In this document: in pieces, positions 35,132-49,060 of the stretch
Position numbering within the stretch: position 1 is the first letter of the stretch
Layout of the letters: each line of letters starts with the position of its first letter
NCBI GenBank assembly: GCA_028622995.1
Contig: JAJQJQ010000075.1
Span: 496,001 to 560,000, forward strand
From: Panagrolaimus kolymaensis
Taxonomy: Eukaryota > Nematoda > Chromadorea > Rhabditida > Panagrolaimidae
Direction of reading: 5' to 3'
Length of the DNA stretch: 64,000 bases
Translations under genes and position numbers: made by a program
The notes under the pieces: generated by a model
Told to the model about the DNA's origin: nothing
The model's database searches: none
The model's input: the letters and a program-made list of their open reading frames with translations, nothing else

Positions 35132-38100
35132 TACCTCAAGCATTAATTTTTTCAAATTTAAAACATTGTTTGCATCCTTCAATGAAGAATAAAACTTAGA
35201 GGCTCTCCGACTTTTTACTAAAAAATAAAAAGCATAGAAAATATTTATTTTCCTTAATTTTTGGAATTTTTTACACCCGTTTTTTACTATTTCATATGTC
35301 CTAAACCTCCATTATTAATTTTTTTAAATTTAAAACATTGTTGCATACTTCATTGGTGAATATAACTTAGAGGCTCTCCGTCTTTTTACTAAAAAATAAA
35401 AAGCAGAGAAAATATTTATTTTCCTTAATTTTTGGAGGTTTTTACACCCGTTTTTTACTATTTCAAATGTCCTAAACCTCCATTATTAATTTTTTTAAAT
35501 TTAAAACATTGTGTCATTCTTCAATGAAGAATAAAACTTTGAAGCTCTCCGACTTTTTACTAAAAAATAAAAAGCATAGAAAATATTTATTTTCCTTAAT
35601 TTTTGGAATTTTTTACACCCGTTTTTTACTATTTCATATGTGTTTTACCTCCATTATTAATTTTTTTAAATTTAAAACATTGTTGCATCCTTCATTGGTG
35701 AATATAACTTAGAGGCTCTCCGACTTTTTACTAAAAAATAAAAAGCAGAGAAAATATTTATTTTCCTTAATTTTTGGAATTTTTTACACCCGTTTTTTAC
35801 TATTTCATATGTGTTTTACCTCCATTATTAATTTTTTTAAATTTAAAACATTGTTGCATCCTTCAATGAAGAATAAAACTTTGAAGCTCTCCGACTTTTA
35901 TCTAAAAAATAAAAAGCATAGAAAATATTTATTTTCCTTAATTTTTGGAATTTTTTACACCCGTTTTTTACTATTTCATATGTGTTTTACCTCCATTATT
36001 AATTTTTTTAAATTTAAAACATAGTTGCATCCTTCATTGGTGAATATAACTTAGAGGCTCTCAGACTTTTTACTAAAAAATAAAAAGCAGAGAAAATATT
36101 TATTTTCCTTAATTTTTGGAATTTTTTACACCCGTTTTTTACTATTTCATATGTGTTTTACCTCCATTATTAATTTTTTTAAATTTAAAACATTGTTGCA
36201 TCCTTCAATGAAGAATAAAACTTTGAAGCTCTCCGACTTTTATCTAAAAAATAAAAAGCATAGAAAATATTTATTTTCCTTAATTTTTGGAATTTTTTAC
36301 ACCCGTTTTTTCCTATTTCATATGTGTTTTACCTCCATTATTAATTTTTTTAAATTTAAAACATTGTTGCATCCTTCAATGAAGAATAAAACTTTGAAGC
36401 TCTCCGACTTTTATCTAAAAAATAAAAAGCATAGAAAATATTTATTTTCCTTAATTTTTGGAATTTTTTACACCCGTTTTTTACTATTTCATATGTGTTT
36501 TACCTCCATTATTAATTTTTTTAAATTTAAAACATTGTTGCATCCTTCAATGAAGAATAAAACTTTGAAGCTCTCCGACTTTTTACTAAAAAATAAAAAG
36601 CAGAGAAAATATTTATTTTCCTTAATTTTTGGAATTTTTTACACCCGTTTTTTACTATTTCATATGTGTTTTACCTCCATTATTAATTTTTTTAAATTTA
36701 AAACATTGTTGCATCCTTCAATGAAGAATAAAACTTTGAAGCTCTCCGACTTTTATCTAAAAAATAAAAAGCATAGAAAATATTTATTTTCCTTAATTTT
36801 TGGAATTTTTTACACCCGTTTTTTACTATTTCATATGTGTTTTACCTCCATTATTAATTTTTTTAAATTTAAAACATTGTTGCATCCTTCAATGAAGAAT
36901 AAAACTTTGAAGCTCTCCGACTTTTATCTAAAAAATAAAAAGCATAGAAAATATTTATTTTCCTTAATTTTTGGAATTTTTTACACCCGTTTTTTACTAT
37001 TTCATATGTGTTTTACCTCCATTATTAATTTTTTTAAATTTAAAACATTGTTGCATCCTTCAATGAAGAATAAAACTTTGAAGCTCTCCGACTTTTTACT
37101 AAAAAATAAAAAGCAGAGAAAATATTTATTTTCCTTAATTTTTGGAATTTTTTACACCCGTTTTTTACTATTTCATATGTGTTTTACCTCAAGCATTAAT
37201 TTTTTTAAATTTAAAACATTATTTGACTTCCTTCAATGAAGAATAAAACTTGGAAGCTCTCCGACTTTTTACTAAAAAATAAAAAGCAGAGAAAATATTT
37301 ATTTTCCTTAATTTTTGGAATTTTTTACACCCGTTTTTTACTATTTCATATGTGTTTTACCTCAAGCATTAATTTTTTTAAATTTAAAACATTATTTGCA
37401 TCCTTCAATGAAGAATAAAACTTGGAAGCTCTCCGACTTTTTACTAAAAAATAAAAAGCAGAGAAAATATTTATTTTCCTTAATTTTTGGAATTTTTTAC
37501 ACCCGTTTTTTACTATTTCATATGTGTTTTACCTCAAGCATTAATTTTTTTAAATTTAAAACATTATTTGCATCCTTCAATGAAGAATAAAACTTAGAGG
37601 CTCTCCGACTTTTTACTAAAAAATAAAAAGCAGAGAAAATATTTATTTTCCTTAATTTTTGGAATTTTTTACACCCTTTTTTACTATTTCATATTTGTTT
37701 TACCTCCATTATTAATTTTTTTAAATTTAAAACATTATTTGCATCCTTCAATGAAGAATAAAACTTAGAGGCTCTCCGACTTTTTACTAAAAAATAAAAA
37801 GCAGAGAAAATATTTATTTTCCTTAATTTTTGGAATTTTTTACACCCCTTTTTTACTATTTCATATTTGTTTTACCTCCATTATTAATTTTTTTAAATTT
37901 AAAACATTATTTGCATCCTTCAATGAAGAATAAAACTTGGAAGCTCTCCGACTTTTTACTAAAAAATAAAAAGCAGAGAAAATATTTATTTTCCTTAATT
38001 TTTGGAATTTTTTACACCCGTTTTTTACTATTTCATATGTGTTTTACCTCAAGCATTAATTTTTTTAAATTTAAAACATTATTTGCATCCTTCAATGAAG

Positions 38101-41100
38101 AATAAAACTTGGAAGCTCTCCGACTTTTTACTAAAAAATAAAAAGCAGAGAAAATATTTATTTTCCTTAATTTTTGGAATTTTTTACACCCGTTTTTTAC
38201 TATTTCATATGTGTTTTACCTCAAGCATTAATTTTTTTAAATTTAAAACATTATTTGCATCCTTCAATGAAGAATAAAACTTAGAGGCTCTCCGACTTTT
38301 TACTAAAAAATAAAAAGCAGAGAAAATATTTATTTTCCTTAATTTTTGGAATTTTTTACACCCCTTTTTTACTATTTCATATTTGTTTTACCTCCATTAT
38401 TAATTTTTTTAAATTTAAAACATTGTTTGCATCCTTCAATGAAGAATAAAACTTAGAGGCTCTCCGACTTTTTACTAAAAAATAAAAAGCATAGAAAATA
38501 TTTATTTTCCTTAATTTTTGGAATTTTTTACACCCGTTTTTTACTATTTCATATGTCCTAAACCTCCATTATTAATTTTTTTAAATTTAAAACATTGTTG
38601 CATCCTTCATTGGTGAATATAACTTAGAGGCTCTCCGACTTTTTACTAAAAAATAAAAAGCAGAGAAAATATTTATTTTCCTTAATTTTTGGAGGTTTTT
38701 ACACCCGTTTTTTACTATTTCAAATGTCCTAAACCTCCATTATTAATTTTTTTAAATTTAAAACATTGTGTCATTCTTCAATGAAGAATAAAACTTTGAA
38801 GCTCTCCGACTTTTTACTAAAAAATAAAAAGCAGAGAAAATATTTATTTTCCTTAATTTTTGGAATTTTTTACACCCCTTTTTTACTATTTCATATTTGT
38901 TTTACCTCCATTATTAATTTTTTTAAATTTAAAACATTGTTTGCATCCTTCAATGAAGAATAAAACTTAGAGGCTCTCCGACTTTTTACTAAAAAATAAA
39001 AAGCATAGAAAATATTTATTTTCCTTAATTTTTGGAATTTTTTACACCCGTTTTTTACTATTTCATATGTGTTTTACCTCCATTATTAATTTTTTTAAAT
39101 TTAAAACATTGTTGCATCCTTCATTGGTGAATATAACTTAGAGGCTCTCAGACTTTTTACTAAAAAATAAAAAGCAGAGAAAATATTTATTTTCCTTAAT
39201 TTTTGGAATATTTTACACCCGTTTTTTACTATTTCATATGTGTTTTACCTCCATTATTAATTTTTTTAAATTTAAAACATTGTTGCATCCTTCATTGGTG
39301 AATATAACTTAGAGGCTCTCAGACTTTTTACTAAAAAATAAAAAGCAGAGAAAATATTTATTTTCCTTAATTTTTGGAGGTTTTTACACCCGTTTTTTAC
39401 TATTTCATATGTCCTAAACCTCCATTATTAATTTTTTTAAATTTAAAACATTGTTGCATCCTTCATTGGTGAATATAACTTGGAGGCTCTCCGACTTTTT
39501 ACTAAAAAATAAAAAGCAGAGAAAATATTTATTTTCCTTAATTTTTGGAGGTTTTTACACCCGTTTTTTACTATTTCAAATGTCCTAAACCTCCATTATT
39601 AATTTTTTTAAATTTAAAACATTGTGTCATTCTTCAATGAAGAATAAAACTTTGAAGCTCTCCGACTTTTTACTAAAAAATAAAAAGCATAGAAAATATT
39701 TATTTTCCTTATTTTTTGGAATTTTTTACACCCGTTTTTTACTATTTCATATGTGTTTTACCTCCATTATTAATTTTTTTAAATTTAAAACATTGTTGCA
39801 TCCTTCATTGGTGAATATAACTTAGAGGCTCTCAGACTTTTTACTAAAAAATAAAAAGCAGAGAAAATATTTATTTTCCTTAATTTTTGGAATATTTTAC
39901 ACCCGTTTTTTACTATTTCATATGTGTTTTACCTCCATTATTAATTTTTTTAAATTTAAAACATTGTTGCATCCTTCAATGAAGAATAAAACTTTGAAGC
40001 TCTCCGACTTTTATCTAAAAAATAAAAAGCATAGAAAATATTTATTTTCCTTAATTTTTGGAATTTTTTACACCCGTTTTTTACTATTTCATATGTGTTT
40101 TACCTCCATTATTAATTTTTTTAAATTTAAAACATTGTTGCATCCTTCAATGAAGAATAAAACTTTGAAGCTCTCCGACTTTTATCTAAAAAATAAAAAG
40201 CATAGAAAATATTTATTTTCCTTAATTTTTGGAATTTTTTACACCCGTTTTTTACTATTTCATATGTGTTTTACCTCCATTATTAATTTTTTTAAATTTA
40301 AAACATTGTTGCATCCTTCATTGGTGAATATAACTTAGAGGCTTTCCGACTTTTTACTAAAAAATAAAAAGCAGAGAAAATATTTATTTTCCTTAATTTT
40401 TGGAATTTTTTACACCCGTTTTTTACTATTTCATATGTGTTTTACCTCCATTATTAATTTTTTTAAATTTAAAACATTGTTGCATCCTTCATTGGTGAAT
40501 ATAACTTAGAGGCTTTCCGACTTTTTACTAAAAAATAAAAAGCAGAGAAAATATTTATTTTCCTTAATTTTTGGAATTTTTTACACCCGTTTTTTACTAT
40601 TTCATATGTGTTTTACCTCCATTATTAATTTTTTTAAATTTAAAACATTGTTGCATCCTTCAATGAAGAATAAAACTTTGAAGCTCTCCGACTTTTTACT
40701 AAAAAATAAAAAGCATAGAAAATATTTATTTTCCTTAATTTTTGGAATTTTTTACACCCGTTTTTTACTATTTCATATGTGTTTTACCTCCATTATTAAT
40801 TTTTTTAAATTTAAAACATTGTTGCATCCTTCATTGGTGAATATAACTTAGAGGCTCTCAGACTTTTTACTAAAAAATAAAAAGCAGAGAAAATATTTAT
40901 TTTCCTTAATTTTTGGAATTTTTTACACCCGTTTTTTACTATTTCATATGTGTTTTACCTCCATTATTAATTTTTTTAAATTTAAAACATTGTTGCATCC
41001 TTCAATGAAGAATAAAACTTTGAAGCTCTCCGACTTTTATCTAAAAAATAAAAAGCATAGAAAATATTTATTTTCCTTAATTTTTGGAATTTTTTACACC

Positions 41101-42451
41101 CGTTTTTTACTATTTCATATGTGTTTTACCTCCATTATTAATTTTTTTAAATTTAAAACATTGTTGCATCCTTCAATGAAGAATAAAACTTTGAAGCTCT
41201 CCGACTTTTATCTAAAAAATAAAAAGCATAGAAAATATTTATTTTCCTTAATTTTTGGAATTTTTTACACCCGTTTTTTACTATTTCATATGTGTTTTAC
41301 CTCCATTATTAATTTTTTTAAATTTAAAACATTGTTGCATCCTTCAATGAAGAATAAAACTTTGAAGCTCTCCGACTTTTATCTAAAAAATAAAAAGCAT
41401 AGAAAATATTTATTTTCCTTAATTTTTGGAATTTTTTACACCCGTTTTTTACTATTTCATATGTGTTTTACCTCCATTATTAATTTTTTTAAATTTAAAA
41501 CATTGTTGCATCCTTCATTGGGGAATATAACTTAGAGGCTTTCCGACTTTTTACTAAAAAATAAAAAGCAGAGAAAATATATATTTTCCTTAATTTTTGG
41601 AATTTTTTACACCCGTTTTTTACTATTTCATATGTGTTTTACCTCCATTATTAATTTTTTTAAATTTAAAACATTGTTGCATCCTTCATTGGTGAATATA
41701 ACTTAGAGGCTTTCCGACTTTTTACTAAAAAATAAAAAGCAGAGAAAATATTTATTTTCCTTAATTTTTGGAATTTTTTACACCCGTTTTTTACTATTTC
41801 ATATGACCTTTACCTCCATTATAAATTTTTTTAAATTTAAAACATTTTTTCATCCTTCAATGAAGAATAAAACTTAGAGGCTCTCCGACTTTTTACTAAA
41901 AAATAAAAAGCAGAGAAAATAATTATTTTCTTTAATTTTTGGAATTTTTTACACCCGTTTTTTACTATTTCATATGACCTTTACCTCCATTATTAATTTT
42001 TTTAAATTTAAAACATTGTTGCATCCTTAATTGGTGAATAAAACTTAGAGGCTCTCCGACTTTTTACTAAAAAATAAAAAGCATAGAAAATATTTATTTT
42101 CCTTAATTTTTGGAATTTTTTAAACCCGTTTTTTACTATTTCATATGACCTTTACCTCCATTATTAATTTTTTTAAATTTAAAACATTGTTGCATCCTTC
42201 ATTGGTGAATAAAACTTTGAGGCTTTCCAACTTTTTACTAAAAAATAAAAAACAGAGAAAATATTTATTTTCCTTAATTTTTGGAATTTCTTACACCCGT
42301 TTTTTACTATTTCAAATGTCCTAAACCTCCATTATTAATTTTTTTAAATTTAAAACATTGTTGCATCCTTAATTGGTGAATAAAACTTAGAGGCTCTCCG
42401 ACTTTTTACTAAAAAATAAAAAGCATAGAAAATATTTATTTTCCTTAATTT
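35132..42451 (+). repeat. Satellite block H: mixed monomers with long in-frame 171 bp runs
   Basis: The block includes monomers with ggaggtttttacaccc followed by gtgtcattcttcaatg (near 35513, 38768 and 39624) and runs of the cttttatctaaaa monomer. The 39,541-40,250 stretch recurs around 52,223-52,930 at an offset of 12,682 bp. A run of exact 171 bp monomers gives an open frame of 362 codons at 36151-37239. One monomer has tatttgacttcc near 37221 in place of tatttgcatcc. Confidence 0.75.
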
Positions 42452-45400
42452 TTGGAATTTTTTACACCCGTTTTTTACTATTTCAAATGTCCTAAACCTA
42501 CATTATTAATTTTTTTAAATTTAAAACATTGTTTGCATCGTTCAATGAAGAATAAAACTTTGAAGCTCTCTGACTTTTTACTAAAAAATAAAAAGCATAG
42601 AAAATATTTATTTTCCATAATTTTTGGAATTTTTTACACCCGTTTTTTACTATTTCAAATGTCCTAAACCTACATTATTAATTTTTTTAAATTTAAAACA
42701 TTGTTTGCATCGTTCAATGAAGAATAAAACTTTGTAGCTCTCCGACTTTTTACTAAAAAATAAAAAGCAGAGAAAATATTTATTTTCCTTAATTTTTGGA
42801 ATTTTTTACACCCGTTTTTTACTATTTCATATGTGTTTTACCTCCATTATTAATTTTTTTAAATTTAAAACATTGTTGCATCCTTCAATGAAGAATAAAA
42901 CTTTGAAGCTCTCCGACTTTTATCTAAAAAATAAAAAGCATAGAAAATATTTATTTTCCTTAATTTTTGGAATTTTTTACACCCGTTTTTTACTATTTCA
43001 TATGTGTTTTACCTCCATTATTAATTTTTTTAAATTTAAAACATTGTTGCATCCTTCAATGAAGAATAAAACTTTGAAGCTCTCCGACTTTTTACTAAAA
43101 AATAAAAAGCAGAGAAAATATTTATTTTCCTTAATTTTTGGAATTTTTTACACCCGTTTTTTACTATTTCATATGTGTTTTACCTCAAGCATTAATTTTT
43201 TTAAATTTAAAACATTATTTGCATCCTTCAATGAAGAATAAAACTTGGAAGCTCTCCGACTTTTTACTAAAAAATAAAAAGCAGAGAAAATATTTATTTT
43301 CCTTAATTTTTGGAATTTTTTACACCCGTTTTTTACTATTTCATATGTGTTTTACCTCAAGCATTAAATTTTTTAAATTTAAAACATTATTTGCATCCTT
43401 CAATGAAGAATAAAACTTGGAAGCTCTCCGACTTTTTACTAAAAAATAAAAAGCAGAGAAAATATTTATTTTCCTTAATTTTTGGAATTTTTTACACCCG
43501 TTTTTTACTATTTCATATGTGTTTTACCTCAAGCATTAATTTTTTTAAATTTAAAACATTATTTGCATCCTTCAATGAAGAATAAAACTTAGAGGCTCTC
43601 CGACTTTTTACTAAAAAATAAAAAGCAGAGAAAATATTTATTTTCCTTAATTTTTGGAATTTTTTACACCCCTTTTTTACTATTTCATATTTGTTTTACC
43701 TCCATTATTAATTTTTTTAAATTTAAAACATTGTTTGCATCCTTCAATGAAGAATAAAACTTAGAGGCTCTCCGACTTTTTACTAAAAAATAAAAAGCAT
43801 AGAAAATATTTATTTTCCTTAATTTTTGGAATTTTTTACACCCGTTTTTTACTATTTCATATGTGTTTTACCTCCATTATTAATTTTTTTAAATTTAAAA
43901 CATTGTTGCATCCTTCAATGAAGAATAAAACTTTGAAGCTCTCCGACTTTTATCTAAAAAATAAAAAGCATAGAAAATATTTATTTTCCTTAATTTTTGG
44001 AATTTTTTACACCCGTTTTTTACTATTTCATATGTGTTTTACCTCCATTATTAATTTTTTTAAATTTAAAACATTGTTGCATCCTTCAATGAAGAATAAA
44101 ACTTTGAAGCTCTCCGACTTTTTACTAAAAAATAAAAAGCAGAGAAAATATTTATTTTCCTTAATTTTTGGAATTTTTTACACCCGTTTTTTACTATTTC
44201 ATATGTGTTTTACCTCCATTATTAATTTTTTTAAATTTAAAACATTGTTGCATCCTTCAATGAAGAATAAAACTTTGAAGCTCTCCGACTTTTATCTAAA
44301 AAATAAAAAGCATAGAAAATATTTATTTTCCTTAATTTTTGGAATTTTTTACACCCGTTTTTTACTATTTCATATGTGTTTTACCTCCATTATTAATTTT
44401 TTTAAATTTAAAACATTGTTGCATCCTTCAATGAAGAATAAAACTTTGAAGCTCTCCGTCTTTTATCTAAAAAATAAAAAGCATAGAAAATATTTATTTT
44501 CCTTAATTTTTGGAATTTTTTACACCCGTTTTTTACTATTTCATATGTGTTTTACCTCCATTATTAATTTTTTTAAATTTAAAACATTGTTGCATCCTTC
44601 AATGAAGAATAAAACTTTGAAGCTCTCCGACTTTTTACTAAAAAATAAAAAGCATAGAAAATATTTATTTTCCTTAATTTTTGGAATTTTTTACACCCGT
44701 TTTTTACTATTTCATATGTGTTTTACCTCCATTATTAATTTTTTTAAATTTAAAACATTTTTTCATCCTTCAATGAAGAATAAAACTTAGAGGCTCTCCG
44801 ACTTTTTACTAAAAAATAAAAAGCAGAGAAAATAATTATTTTCTTTAATTTTTGGAATTTTTTACACCCGTTTTTTACTATTTCATATGACCTTTACCTC
44901 CATTATTAATTTTTTTAAATTTAAAACATTGTTGCATCCTTAATTGGTGAATAAAACTTAGAGGCTCTCCGACTTTTTACTAAAAAATAAAAAGCATAGA
45001 AAATATTTATTTTCCTTAATTTTTGGAATTTTTTAAACCCGTTTTTTACTATTTCATATGACCTTTACCTCCATTATTAATTTTTTTAAATTTAAAACAT
45101 TGTTGCATCCTTCATTGGTGAATAAAACTTTGAGGCTTTCCAACTTTTTACTAAAAAATAAAAAGCAGAGAAAATATTTATTTTCCTTAATTTTTGGAAT
45201 TTTATACACCCGTTTTTTACTATTTCATATGTGTTTTACCTCCATTATTAATTTTTTTAAATTTAAAACTTTGTTGCATCCTTCATTGGTGAATATAACT
45301 TAGAGGCTCTCCGACTTTTTACTAAAAAATAAAAAACAGAGAAAATATTTATTTTCCTTAATTTTTGGAATTTCTTACACCCGTTTTTTACTATTTCAAA

Positions 45401-48400
45401 TGTCCTAAACCTCCATTATTAATTTTTTTAAATTTAAAACATTGTTGCATCCTTAATTGGTGAATAAAACTTAGAGGCTCTCCGACTTTTTACTAAAAAA
45501 AAAAAAGCAGAGAAAATATTTATTTTCCTTAATTTTTGGATATTTTTTACACCCGTTTTTTACTATTTCAAATGTCCTAAACCTCCATTATTAAGTTTTT
45601 TAAATTTAAAACATTGGTGCATCCTTAATTGGTGAATAAAACTTATAGGCTCGCCGACTTTTTACTAAAAAATAAAAAGCATAGAAAATATTTATTTTCC
45701 TTAATTTTTGGAATTTTTTACACCCGTTTTTTACTATTTCAAATGTCCTAAACCTACATTATTAATTTTTTTAAATTTAAAACATTGTTTGCATCGTTCA
45801 ATGAAGAATAAAACTTTGAAGCTCTCTGACTTTTTACTAAAAAATAAAAAGCATAGAAAATATTTATTTTCCATAATTTTTGGAATTTTTTACACCCGTT
45901 TTTTACTATTTCAAATGTCCTAAACCTACATTATTAATTTTTTTAAATTTAAAACATTGTTTGCATCGTTCAATGAAGAATAAAACTTTGTAGCTCTCCG
46001 ACTTTTTACTAAAAAATAAAAAGCAGAGAAAATATTTATTTTCCTTAATTTTTGGAATTTTTTACACCCGTTTTTTACTATTTCATATGTGTTTTACCTC
46101 CATTATTAATTTTTTTAAATTTAAAACATTGTTGCATCCTTCAATGAAGAATAAAACTTTGAAGCTCTCCGACTTTTATCTAAAAAATAAAAAGCATAGA
46201 AAATATTTATTTTCCTTAATTTTTGGAATTTTTTACACCCGTTTTTTACTATTTCATATGTGTTTTACCTCCATTATTAATTTTTTTAAATTTAAAACAT
46301 TGTTGCATCCTTCAATGAAGAATAAAACTTTGAAGCTCTCCGACTTTTTACTAAAAAATAAAAAGCAGAGAAAATATTTATTTTCCTTAATTTTTGGAAT
46401 TTTTTACACCCGTTTTTTACTATTTCATATGTGTTTTACCTCAAGCATTAATTTTTTTAAATTTAAAACATTATTTGCATCCTTCAATGAAGAATAAAAC
46501 TTGGAAGCTCTCCGACTTTTTACTAAAAAATAAAAAGCAGAGAAAATATTTATTTTCCTTAATTTTTGGAATTTTTTACACCCGTTTTTTACTATTTCAT
46601 ATGTGTTTTACCTCAAGCATTAAATTTTTTAAATTTAAAACATTATTTGCATCCTTCAATGAAGAATAAAACTTGGAAGCTCTCCGACTTTTTACTAAAA
46701 AATAAAAAGCAGAGAAAATATTTATTTTCCTTAATTTTTGGAATTTTTTACACCCGTTTTTTACTATTTCATATGTGTTTTACCTCAAGCATTAATTTTT
46801 TTAAATTTAAAACATTATTTGCATCCTTCAATGAAGAATAAAACTTAGAGGCTCTCCGACTTTTTACTAAAAAATAAAAAGCAGAGAAAATATTTATTTT
46901 CCTTAATTTTTGGAATTTTTTACACCCCTTTTTTACTATTTCATATTTGTTTTACCTCCATTATTAATTTTTTTAAATTTAAAACATTGTTTGCATCCTT
47001 CAATGAAGAATAAAACTTAGAGGCTCTCCGACTTTTTACTAAAAAATAAAAAGCATAGAAAATATTTATTTTCCTTAATTTTTGGAATTTTTTACACCCG
47101 TTTTTTACTATTTCATATGTGTTTTACCTCCATTATTAATTTTTTTAAATTTAAAACATTGTTGCATCCTTCAATGAAGAATAAAACTTTGAAGCTCTCC
47201 GACTTTTATCTAAAAAATAAAAAGCATAGAAAATATTTATTTTCCTTAATTTTTGGAATTTTTTACACCCGTTTTTTACTATTTCATATGTGTTTTACCT
47301 CCATTATTAATTTTTTTAAATTTAAAACATTGTTGCATCCTTCAATGAAGAATAAAACTTTGAAGCTCTCCGACTTTTTACTAAAAAATAAAAAGCAGAG
47401 AAAATATTTATTTTCCTTAATTTTTGGAATTTTTTACACCCGTTTTTTACTATTTCATATGTGTTTTACCTCCATTATTAATTTTTTTAAATTTAAAACA
47501 TTGTTGCATCCTTCAATGAAGAATAAAACTTTGAAGCTCTCCGACTTTTATCTAAAAAATAAAAAGCATAGAAAATATTTATTTTCCTTAATTTTTGGAA
47601 TTTTTTACACCCGTTTTTTACTATTTCATATGTGTTTTACCTCCATTATTAATTTTTTTAAATTTAAAACATTGTTGCATCCTTCAATGAAGAATAAAAC
47701 TTTGAAGCTCTCCGTCTTTTATCTAAAAAATATGAAGCATAGAAAATATTTATTTTCCTTAATTTTTGGAATTTTTTACACCCGTTTTTTACTATTTCAT
47801 ATGTGTTTTACCTCCATTATTAATTTTTTTAAATTTAAAACATTGTTGCATCCTTCAATGAAGAATAAAACTTTGAAGCTCTCCGACTTTTTACTAAAAA
47901 ATAAAAAGCAGAGAAAATATTTATTTTCCTTAATTTTTGGAATTTTTTACACCCGTTTTTTACTATTTCATATGTGTTTTACCTCCATTATTAATTTTTT
48001 TAAATTTAAAACATTGTTGCATCCTTCAATGAAGAATAAAACTTTGAAGCTCTCCGACTTTTTACTAAAAAATAAAAAGCAGAGAAAATATTTATTTTCC
48101 TTAATTTTTGGAATTTTTTACACCCGTTTTTTACTATTTCATATGTGTTTTACCTCCATTATTAATTTTTTTAAATTTAAAACATTGTTGCATCCTTCAA
48201 TGAAGAATAAAACTTTGAAGCTCTCCGTCTTTTATCTAAAAAATATGAAGCATAGAAAATATTTATTTTCCTTAATTTTTGGAATTTTTTACACCCGTTT
48301 TTTACTATTTCATATGTGTTTTACCTCCATTATTAATTTTTTTAAATTTAAAACATTGTTGCATCCTTCAATGAAGAATAAAACTTTGAAGCTCTCCGTC

Positions 48401-49056
48401 TTTTATCTAAAAAATATGAAGCATAGAAAATATTTATTTTCCTTAATTTTTGGAATTTTTTACACCCGTTTTTTACTATTTCATATGTGTTTTACCTCCA
48501 TTATTAATTTTTTTAAATTTAAAACATTGTTGCATCCTTCAATGAAGAATAAAACTTTGAAGCTCTCCGACTTTTATCTAAAAAATAAAAAGCATAGAAA
48601 ATATTTATTTTCCTTAATTTTTGGAATTTTTTACACCCGTTTTTTACTATTTCATATGTGTTTTACCTCCATTATTAATTTTTTTAAATTTAAAACATTG
48701 TTGCATCCTTCAATGAAGAATAAAACTTTGAAGCTCTCCGTCTTTTATCTAAAAAATATGAAGCATAGAAAATATTTATTTTCCTTAATTTTTGGAATTT
48801 TTTACACCCGTTTTTTACTATTTCATATGTGTTTTACCTCCATTATTAATTTTTTTAAATTTAAAACATTGTTGCATCCTTCAATGAAGAATAAAACTTT
48901 GAAGCTCTCCGACTTTTTACTAAAAAATAAAAAGCAGAGAAAATATTTATTTTCCTTAATTTTTGGAATTTTTTACACCCGTTTTTTACTATTTCATATG
49001 TGTTTTACCTCAAGCATTAATTTTTTTAAATTTAAAACATTATTTGACTTCCTTCA
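42452..49056 (+). repeat. Satellite block I: segment duplicated at 3,256 bp and long 171 bp run
   Basis: 42452 to about 44640 matches 45708 to about 47896 at an offset of 3,256 bp, including the cctacattatt and gcatcgttcaatg monomers. The part between (about 44760-45707) matches the 2,055 bp unit seen later from 56.7 kb. From 47117 eleven consecutive monomers have exact 171 bp spacing, with alternating cttttatctaaaa, ctttttactaaaa and aaatatgaagcatag variants. Confidence 0.82.
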
Positions 49057-49060
49057 ATGA
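47117..49060 (+). other. 647-codon open frame through 11 satellite monomers (not considered a gene)
   Basis: The frame reads a 57-residue peptide over and over, with a basic part (KNKTLKLSDF, LKNKK) and a hydrophobic part (YLFSLIFGIFYTRFLLF) that could resemble a membrane segment. It starts at an ATG inside catatgtg and ends where a 172 bp-type monomer shifts the frame. There is no promoter, intron or terminator distinct from neighbouring monomers, and the same frame is closed by variants elsewhere. I see it as a consequence of the 171 bp period. Confidence 0.3.
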
